A stretch of 64,000 nucleotides of DNA, taken from the NCBI RefSeq assembly GCF_029867415.1, contig NW_026705444.1:248001-312000 (forward strand). The letters run 5' to 3'. Below are positions 55,903-64,000 of the stretch, piece by piece (position 1 is the first letter of the stretch; each line of letters opens with the position of its first letter). This stretch comes from Vicia villosa. Its lineage: Eukaryota; Streptophyta; Magnoliopsida; Fabales; Fabaceae. The position numbers and the translations under genes were made by a program. Under the pieces are notes generated by a model. The model did no database searches and was not told where the DNA came from. It saw only the letters and a list, made by a program, of their open reading frames with translations.

Positions 55903-56824
55903 TTGTTAGAAAATAGTTTGGTTCTAATCATATTTGTAGTGTTTTGATGATAACAAGCAAATAAATTTTGTATAAGCAAATATGGTACTCTAATTATGTG
56001 TTTCTGGTTTCAGAAGATGATTCAATACAAGTACCATCAGAACTTGATGCGCAAAGATAAACAAATACAAAAATACTCAAGTCTTAAAGCAACTTTTGAT
56101 AAAGCACCAAAACCGCTGCAAACATACTGATACAAATGATTTATTCCATGCTGGACAGAAGATCATGAAGTCTGAATCAAAAAGAAAGATACTGTTAAAA
56201 ACATAATCATTAGCAAGGAGGCTGCAACTCTCAAAAAGCACAACTCCCAAAGTTGATTGAAGACGCTATCCACATGCAACTCATTGGAGAAAACCAAACG
56301 AAAAAGCAACACGCAAGCATTAAATGTTTTGTTCAAGAATCAAGTTAACGGACAAAAATCTTGAGCTATATATTCATGTTCATTTAAACAATGAAAACAA
56401 CGATTACACACACACGAACATCATAAGTCTGAAAATTATGAAAGTGTGAAGATCCTTCAAACTCGCTGAAGAAAAAGGTTCATATTCATATTCTGAGTTC
56501 AAACTTTATGTACCAAAAATTAGTGAAATATCACAGTTGTGATTAACGCTTTATAGAAGTAATTCTAAACACTGTCATATGAAGTTACTCTGTAACAGTT
56601 CCTTGAGAGACCAGTTGGGTCAGAAGTCTCAAGAAGTCTAGGACTAGTTGAGTCTTAAAAGTTGGTTAGTCCACAAACAGTTGGTTTGTGCAGGTTGTTA
56701 GTCACCGGCAGTTTGGCTCGTGCATTGTATTATCAGTCACACCAGTGGGATGTGCAATTGTAATCAAGTTCTGATTATAGTGGATTAAGTCCTCATTGAT
56801 CAACCAAGGGAGTGAAAATAACCC
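55903..56824 (+). repeat. Copia #3 3' LTR, truncated
   Basis: Starts TGTTAGAAAATAGTTTGG after the polypurine tract and runs through 'ttatagtggattaagtcctc' (about 56776), a Maximus U5 landmark. It breaks off near 56824 at an inverted Ogre fragment, so the 3' end is missing. Confidence 0.65.
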
Positions 56825-56831
56825 CTATTTG

Positions 56832-57330
56832 TTAGGTCAAATTGTGTACCAACTCTAGGTTACTCTCATCCATTTGCTGCATTAAGGCCATAACGGAAGT
56901 GGTGTTTAGGGATGGTGTCGATTGGGGTAAATAACTGACTCCACCTAAACGGTTGCTTAACCCTGTGGTTAATGAAGTTATTGTTGCATAACATCCTTGG
57001 TGGCCCGTAGTCATAGTATTATCAGTGTAAGTGGATGCATTTGACTGAAGTACAACCATCATGGTTTGAGGCATACCATATTGCTATTGTCCAAGAGGCA
57101 CAGAGCCTACTTGAAATAGCGCACTTGTGGGATTAACTAGGGATCCCATATTTCCTGTCGAGACCGATGTCGTCGAACTGGGAGCAGCAGTCAATCTGAC
57201 AAGAGATAATAATGTCGTGCTTTGTGGCGTGGCATTCATTGGTATGACATCCAAATTTTGTGCAGAAACTTGTGAGTGAAGAAATTGAAGTGCTTGTGTT
57301 TGTGCTCGATCGTGATATTTTGGACACTTG
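56832..57330 (-). pseudogene. Ogre gag-region fragment, inverted
   Basis: A minus-strand frame starts near 57330 (CPKYHDRAQ), passes one TAG at about 57077 and ends near 56832. It contains YGMPQTMM..LQSNASTYTDN and MALMQQMDESNLELVHNLT, similar by eye to the N-terminal ORF/gag region of legume Ogre elements. It is truncated at both ends; no capsid core or zinc knuckle is present. The function of this segment in Ogre is not established. Confidence 0.5.
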
Positions 57331-57690
57331 TTTATTACTTCTTAATTTCATACACACATAACAATGAAAAAGAAAAAACATAACTTTCACAATAACTAAA
57401 AAACAAAAACTTTAGTAGTGTCCCACAAGGCTTGCCATTTTGTTCACCTCGGGTTTTGGTAAACGTCGTTAGTCTCTTTTTAAAGGTTACTTGCAAGATC
57501 AACCAGAGAATCTCATACATTGCTTTCGTTTTAAGAGTTTTTGTGAGAAGTTCTTTTGTTTTAGTTACGAAAACGAGGGTGTTCGACACGATGTCTAACA
57601 CACTTGTGAGGGTGTTCTTTTGTTTTGTAAAACGTATTTGGTGAAAATCACACCAACAATAAACAAAGAAAAATGACAAGAATAAAAGGT

Positions 57691-58990
57691 TGTCATACCC
57701 AAAAAATTTCCCATCATATCCCAATATATTTTGACTCACCTGACTCTCAATTGCTCAAGACAATATATGAACTGAGCACACTTACTCCCTCCTAAGGACC
57801 AAGATCCAAAATTAGGGTTTCTGATTTAATCAAGGAAAATTAACTTCTGATGCCTCAAGTGAACTCCATTGCTTCTCATATGATTCAAAGCATACTCATG
57901 CCAAATTTCAAGCCCTGATTCAAAGGACTGCTCAGACAATGGCCCAAATGATCAATAATTGACTGGATGACCTAAATGTCACACTATGGTCAAACCTCAG
58001 TCAAAGCTCCTGATTTTTTGTCAACCTCAATATTTTGAAGTCACATTCATCATTTGATCAAGATTCATCAAGGAAAGATCAGAAATCCACAAATGTCCAA
58101 GTTACTAAATTAGGGTTTATAGGAGAAAGTCAACCTAACTTTGACTGACCATATCTCTTTCATACTTTATCAGAAATTCCACAACCAAAGCTCATTCTCA
58201 AGGAAATTTGATTCTCTACAACTTTGATGTTGGGCCCAAGGTCAACAAATGCTTCCGCATAAGAGATATGATCCAAAACATTACAGGTCCTTCTAGAAGC
58301 TCGCAAAAATTTGTTTTCTTCCAGGAGCCATATCTTCAAGATAAGATCTTCAAATGCAAAAAAGCTTCCAAAGTGGCTTGTAGAGGACATCTTAAGGTTT
58401 CCAAAAAGTCTTAGATCATCTCCATATGATTAATATTGAAAGAGTTATGATTGGTGCAAGTTGGGAAAAACTTGAGAACTACATGAAACCCTAATTGGTG
58501 AATTTTGAAAGTTTGAGTCATGGGCCTTTAATTTCAAGTTTCCCACGTGGATTTGAGCTCATCAAAGGCCCATGAATCATTTTATCTTTATTTTGTGGTT
58601 TTTATTTATTTTATTTTGAATTTATTCATTAAAATCAAAATAAATCAAAGTAAAATCATTATTTAATGATAAAATACGATTTGATTATTTGTAAAATCAT
58701 ATAATCAGATGGAGGTTGATCTAATGGCCATGATTTAAGGAAAATATGCATAAAATAATAGAAGACTCAAAAATAGAAATATTTGGTGCAATATGGAATC
58801 AAATAGTTTCCAATATTTTCCTCATGAATTAAGTGATCTTTTGCCTATGTTTTCAACCCTAAAATACCTCTCCATATATTGCTAACAAGACCTAATGGAG
58901 AGGGGACGAAAAAGCCAAGGAGCATAAGGGTTTCCAAGTCATAAAAAACACAAGAACTAGGGCTTACGAGTTCTCTCATTGCAGCCACGA
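57691..58990 (+). repeat. Ogre LTR, 5' part only
   Basis: Starts TGTCATACCCAAAAAATTTC and runs parallel to the Ogre LTR at 25713 (shared 'tttcaagccctgattcaaa', 'ctaaattagggttt' and 'aggagaaagtcaac'). It breaks off at about 58990. No ORF is supported. It sits back-to-back with the inverted Ogre fragment on its left, so at least one rearrangement occurred. Confidence 0.8.
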
Positions 58991-59284
58991 AAAAAAATCC
59001 AACAATAATAAACTTGTTGAACAAAAAAAAACAGCACGTACTATTTATTGCTCCAGTGTTCTAAAATATACCTGCCTAATAGAGTGCGAATATTGTATTT
59101 TAACTTTTTAAAAGCAACTCTTTTGTTTGTGAATTTATAATAGTACTCCCTATAAAGATATCATGTATACAGCTACAAAACAAGCATATAGCAAACATAC
59201 ATCAATGTAAGGTCCAACTCCACCTTAGCCCGATGTTGCAAGATACAACTGTTACAACAACTTATGGAAATCGGTCATATATAC
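58991..59284 (+). repeat. 294-bp direct repeat, copy 1
   Basis: Nearly identical to 62030-62323 (a few substitutions and one small indel). It begins exactly where the Ogre LTR stops, at an A run. No family was recognised. Confidence 0.85.
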
Positions 59285-61363
59285 ATAAAGATCAAATGCT
59301 GCAGCAAATTAAATTATGGAATTGTAAATGGTTTTCTTGCAACAAGAACCAAGACAGTGGCAGCAAAAAGTGTGAATCCAACCGAAATCTTGAGTCTAGT
59401 ACTTGATCTTTGACTCATAATATGTCATTATTACCACTGTTCCAAATGCAAATTATTAATAAACCAATGTGTACTCTTGCAATGTGATGTTTCTTCAAAG
59501 TTCATGAAACAAATATTTATGACGAGTAATTCATCTCATATTTCATGAAGCCACAATTAGTGAAACAAAGAAATTAAAACCATACACTACAATAATTAAT
59601 ATCCTTTGAATCCTTTCCATTTCCATCAAAAAGTACTTTCACTATTTCAAAGAGCCAAGGCTAGACAACACACTTACCTAGTACCTATTTCTGATACATA
59701 ATTCTCATTTATCATATAAGAAAATTTTATGTTCTGGAAATTACCCAAACGCCCTGCCTTTTCAGTCTTTCAAGTGGTATGTCTTGTTACGCTTTGTTGA
59801 ATTTGTTGCAAGGCACCACATTTTAATTGTTCTCAATTTTTTTTTATTATTTATCATATTGCTATGTTTTGTTGATTTTGTTGCAAGGCACCACATGCTA
59901 ATTGTTCTCAAAATTTCTCTATTATTATTTTGTTTTTCCCATATAACATGTGATCGTTAAATGTTTTATTGTTTTTTAATTAAAAACTATTTTCTTTGAA
60001 TCAGGAACAAAGTAGAGGGTTGATTTCAAATTTTCTTAAGTAAAGGGTTGATTTCACGTCAATGTTTTATGTTTTCCATTCATTGTTACGTATCCCATGT
60101 CCTGCATTGTTTGGATTATAGTTGTGAAAGTCTAATACCTATGAAAGTCTAATACTTGTAATTTCAGCCACCAATAGATATTATTATTCCTATAATGCAG
60201 TGTCAAAATTATATAATTTTGAATTTTTTTAAATATTTATTAATTGTATTTTATCTATTAGTATTTAAATATTTTTAAATTTTGTATGTATTATATATTA
60301 AATTGTATAATTAATAATTTAAAATGTTATTTTTATTACTACGAACTATATAGAAACTATAAAAAATTATAGTTGTTATTGCATATTTATAATAAATATT
60401 TATATATTACAAAAAAAGAGTTAAATATGCAATAATTTCATATTTAAAAAATGAGAATATTTTAAAGTGTAATTAAGCTATATTTTTTAGAAGAATAAAG
60501 AAAATTTATCATTTTAAATGTATATTTATGAATGAATGATATTCAAAGTATTTTCGATATTGAACTAGAATTTTTTTATGATCAACATTTAAAATAATTT
60601 TCTAAATTTATAAATTATCAGCATTTTTATAAATAGAAATATTTTTATCAGCATTTAAAATGATATTGAAATGACAATTTATTTTATGATCAGCATTTAA
60701 AATAGTTTTTTAAATCGATAAATGATCAACATTTTTAAAAATAGTAATTTTTATCATTCACATCAACATTTTTTTATGATCACCGTTAGTTAAAATACAA
60801 ACTACAGCAAGATATAAAACATTAGTTATCTCATTAAAATAAAAATTAAGATAAACTACAACAATAAACACAAAATTAGACAAAAACAGAATATGAACAC
60901 ATGAACAAAAATTTGGTTCTCGTTGAGCTTTGCTTCTCTTTTTTTTAGGAGTATAAAACTTATGGTCTTCTTATGTTTCTCTTCTATCAATGGATTAGGG
61001 TCTCCGAAGGTCTATCCCTAGACAGAGGCGAAGAGCCGAAGTAGAATGGATAGTTAAAATGCTAAAATATGTACATTGTGGAGGTTAAATTTAATGGTAA
61101 GTTATTAGTTTATATAGAATTATAATTTGAATTTAATTGAAATGATATGATGATGATGATATGATAAATATAAATTAATTTGCTATAAAAAATATAAATT
61201 AAATTCTCAACCCTATGGTAGTTTGTTTAACGATATTTTTCAATTTTTATGTGAATGGGAAGTGTCTTATTTTTCAAGCCATTTTTAAATTTGGAAAAAT
61301 GTTATTTTAAGGTTTGCATAAGCGTTCAATTTATTTTATTATTATTTATTTAATTAAAAATAT
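59285..61363. other. AT-rich unassigned region
   Basis: No supported gene. A local duplication of about 85 bp ('ttgttgcaaggcaccacat' at about 59802 and 59879) and several 'gatcagcatttaaaat' copies (60560-60780) are visible. Otherwise I see nothing identifiable. Confidence 0.5.
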
Positions 61364-61640
61364 GGTAAAATGTTCATTTTGGTTCCTTAATTTTATTTTT
61401 GGGTTCAAATTGTTCCTTTAATTTTTTTGTCACGGTGGTTTTTTATTTATTTTACTCATTTTTGTCTAATTAACGACGAAAAAATTTAGAAACTGATCGC
61501 TAAATCTGTCTCTAATTAGACCAAAGGACAAAAATAAAATATTTTAAAAGTTAAGAGACCAAGGTGACACGAAAAAAATTAAAAGACCAATCTAAATTTA
61601 AGGGTGTAGTTCAGGGACCAAAATTGATATTTTTGTTTAA
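61364..61640. mobile_element. Foldback MITE-like element
   Basis: The left end 'ttcattttggttccttaat' and the right end 'gttcagggaccaaaattgat' are imperfect inverted repeats. The interior is also largely self-complementary ('gtcacggtgg' near 61431 against 'ccaaggtgacac' near 61560). About 270 bp, no ORF. The termini resemble a common class of plant foldback elements; no target duplication was settled. Confidence 0.55.
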
Positions 61641-62029
61641 AAATAATTAGTGTTTTAAAGTTTGCATGCAAGTCATATTTATTATTTATTAGTATTTATC
61701 AATTTAATTGTTTAATTAATTAATTATTATTGTGTTTGTGAGAATTTTGGGAGGAAATTTTTATGGGAGAAGTTATAGATTTATAATTTAGTATGATATT
61801 TATTTATTATAATTTATAAGAGAGGATAAAATAAACTAATTTCTTCCTCATTTTTTCTTCTAAAAATTAGAAGTTAAATAATGGAATGCTATTTTTGCAC
61901 CAAAGAGCAAGGTTTTTTTAATGTCGTGCTGTCTAAAACGAAAAAAGACAAAGGAGAGAGAAGAGAATTTAAAAAAAAAAGAGTTGTTCAAAAAGTTAAA
62001 TTTTGTTTATTTTGGAACAAACACTAATA
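61641..62029. other. AT-rich unassigned segment
   Basis: No gene or element recognised. A Lys-rich 60-codon frame at 61921 is not convincing. Confidence 0.5.
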
Positions 62030-62323
62030 AAAAAAATCCAACAATAATAAACTTGTTGAACCAAAAAAAACAGCACGTACTATTTATTGCTACAGTGTTC
62101 TAAAATATACCTGCCTAATAGAGTGCGAATATTGTATTTTAACTTTTTAAAAGCAACTCTTTTGTTTGTGAATTTATAATAGTACTCCCTATAAAGATAT
62201 CATGTATACAGCTGCAAAACAAGCATATAGCAAACATACATCAATGTAAGGTCCAGCTCCACCTTAGCCCGATGTTGCAAGATACAACTGTTACAACAAA
62301 TTATGGAAATCGGTTATATATAC
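62030..62323 (+). repeat. 294-bp direct repeat, copy 2
   Basis: Second copy of 58991-59284. Its right end abuts a CGGTTCGG-rich segment at 'tactaggggtgg'. The flanking sequence beyond copy 1 ('ataaagatcaaatgctgcag') does not follow here. Confidence 0.85.
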
Positions 62324-62500
62324 TAGGGGTGGACTTCGGTTCGGTTCGGTTCGGATTCGGGCCCAAACCACCAAACCGAGTCAACCCACGGTTGAGAACA
62401 GTGGGCCCAATTTCCGGCCGTTTACTGTGTCGGTTCAGTCGGGTTCGGTTCAAGTCAGTTCGAATTTTGATGTCGGTTTTTTTCGGTTAACCATAAAATT
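62324..62500. repeat. TTCGG-rich segment, possible truncated MITE
   Basis: 'taggggtgg' followed by (TTCGG)n-like repeats and several 'cggttcgg' copies, then Pro/Arg-like GC-rich sequence. The start resembles plant TIR sequences, but no matching right terminus was found. Confidence 0.3.
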
Positions 62501-62534
62501 GGGTCAAACAGATTTGCTAAAGCCCGACTTATGT

Positions 62535-62710
62535 ACAATATTTTAAGCCCAATTTTTTACTGGTTGATTCTAAGTCCAATATTTTTAAGTTCAATATTTT
62601 AACCATTTTTACTGCTTGATTCTAAGTCCAATATTTTAAATTCCAATATTACTGCTTGATTCTAAGTCAATATTTTAAATTCCAATATTTTTTTTACTGT
62701 TGATTCTTAG
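62535..62710. repeat. Degenerate ~50-bp minisatellite
   Basis: Four copies of 'ttgattcta(a)gtccaatattt' type separated by 40-60 bp, with variation in length. No coding content. Confidence 0.7.
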
Positions 62711-62990
62711 AAATTTATGTGCAAATAAATAACTTATTATTATTAGGACATTTTAATTATCCAAATTTATTATATTTTTTTAGTTAAAAAATATATAACA
62801 AATTGAAATATATTTCCTAGTTTTTATAAATAAACCACAAAATTTTACTTCAAAATATTCCACAGCCAGGTAAAATATTTTACTCCAAAATATATAAAAA
62901 AAAACATTTTAACAGTTTTCCAACACAATTACAATTCCACACCAGAACTTCTCACCAGAACTTTAGATTAGAACATAGAACCTGCATTTA

Positions 62991-63226
62991 AAGAAATAGA
63001 GTCAAAATATTGTGGTAAAAAATATAAACAGAATATTTTTTTAACTTACTAGATCCAACCACAGATCCAAAGAAATAGAGTCAAAATATTGTGGTAAAAA
63101 TTATAAACAGAATATTTTTTTAACTTACTAGATCCAACCATAGATCCAAAGAAATAGAGTCAAAATATTGTGGTAAAAATTATAAACAGAATATTTTTTT
63201 AACTTACTAGATCCAACAACAGATCC
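62991..63226. repeat. 79-bp tandem repeat, three copies
   Basis: Copies start 'aagaaatagagtcaaaatat' at 62991, 63070 and 63149. They are almost identical, with single-base changes (for example 'aaaaaatat' against 'aaaaattat'). Confidence 0.95.
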
Positions 63227-63889
63227 AATTTTTCAGCTACAACTACATAACCAACTATCATACATTTCAAGAAACAAAAATTCACAAAAATAATATATAA
63301 TGTTAGAAACAGTAATACTGAGAAAGACAACTAAAATAAAAAATAATAATTAATGTGTTAGGAAAAAATAGATCAATAAAAAAATACCAAACCAAAAATC
63401 TTAACTCTTACCTTAGAAGAATAAATGGTACCGAAACATGCATATAAAATCAACTGTCCTGAATCTACACCAAGGAGAATATAAAACTTAAAAAAAAAAG
63501 GAGATAACAAAATAAAAAAGAAAAACATAAAATTAAAACTAAATATAAATGAATAAATTGATAAATAAAGTTTTAAAAGGAACTAAGGAGTAAATAACAG
63601 TTTTATCTGATATACTTACTGTCTCAGTGTGTAGAACATCCACACAACTATTCCTTCAAATTAATTTTACCCTGCAAAAAAGATAAAGTATTAAAGGAAT
63701 ATCAAAAGAATATCAAAAGATAAAAACCCTAATCACAAAATTTGTTATAAACCCTAAATCATTTAAAAAAAACTCTAACTTTAATAACAAACCTAAGATG
63801 ATGAAAAATGATAAAACAAAAATTATTAATAAGAGTATGGAGACAAAGAGAAGGTGAATACAGATTGTTGTTTTTCGGTTTAAGAAAAT
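63227..63889. other. AT-rich segment without identified features
   Basis: A-rich, with no supported ORF, repeat or RNA gene. It precedes a short GC-richer open frame at the window edge. Confidence 0.4.
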
Positions 63890-64000
63890 AATGCCACAGA
63901 GGAAAATATCGGCTGAGTCGCGGATCGGTACGCTTTCTTTAAGACGTTTCGCGGTACTGCCAGATTTATGCAAAGCAGCTCGTAAATACCCACGACGCCT
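63890..64000 (+). CDS. Possible gene start, open to right edge, unidentified
   Basis: An ATG at 63890 opens 37 codons without a stop to the window end. The product is basic (Arg/Lys-rich) with no recognised motif. Base composition changes sharply from AT-rich DNA to a GC-richer stretch, which is why it is listed. The opposite strand is also open across the same bases (63713-64000), so the coding strand is uncertain. It could be a host exon or the edge of another element. Confidence 0.25.

Larger units (their letters stand above)
52599..56824 (+). mobile_element. Maximus/SIRE copia #3, 3' part, with Cassandra inside
   Basis: RNase H remnant, 3' noncoding, a post-pol ORF remnant (53587-54316), an inserted Cassandra TRIM, repeated polypurine tracts and a partial LTR from about 55903. 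The 5' portion was lost at the junction with Athila #3. Confidence 0.78.

Noticed and set aside
57335..57739. 134-codon minus-strand frame rich in Phe, Leu and Thr
   Set aside because: Crosses the Ogre LTR boundary at 57691 and shows no motif; chance frame.

Overview
This window looks like intergenic plant DNA made almost wholly of nested retrotransposons. The lineages present (giant-LTR Ogre, SIRE/Maximus copia, Athila, Tekay-like and Tat gypsy, and Cassandra with a 5S rRNA-like LTR) point to a large-genome legume, most likely tribe Fabeae (pea, vetch or lentil relatives). That assignment is inference from repeat content. I found no convincing intact host gene. The only candidate is a short open frame at the right edge.

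Layout. 1-3827: 3' end of an Athila element (#1), inserted in a decayed SIRE-type copia (#1, 3828-8761). 8762-23382: a Tekay-like gypsy whose 5' LTR forms a head-to-head inverted repeat. The left arm of that repeat carries a young SIRE-type copia (#2, 9017-16134, duplication TACAC). 23383-24415 and 38209-41246: a Tat-lineage element with a decayed antisense gene and a 3' LTR. It is split by Athila #2 (24416-38208, duplication ACAAC). The 5' LTR of Athila #2 holds a solo Ogre LTR (25713-32646, duplication GCAGT), which itself holds a second, inverted Ogre-like LTR (28300-31367, duplication AAGCT). 41484-47084: a 1.7-kb tandem array with Helitron-like 3' ends and TAA microsatellites. 47085-52600: Athila #3, gag to RNase H, broken and fused to a copia RNase H fragment. 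52600-56824: 3' part of a Maximus copia holding a tandem Cassandra TRIM. 56825-58990: Ogre fragments. 58991-64000: AT-rich DNA with a 294-bp duplication, a foldback MITE and short tandem repeats.

Relative ages. By eye, the SIRE #2 LTRs differ by about four substitutions plus two small indels over 1546 bp. The Athila #2 LTRs (both 1376 bp) differ at about 40 sites. Of the structural ORFs, only SIRE #2 gag and Athila #2 gag-protease are open. Neither element keeps a working pol, so both could move only with help from another element.

The most unusual signal is architectural. At least five unrelated LTRs carry family-specific, self-complementary 10-20-mers in their 5' part. They are usually in pairs whose starts are 19-22 bp apart (12 bp in one family), and the pairs recur at about 60 or 82 bp.
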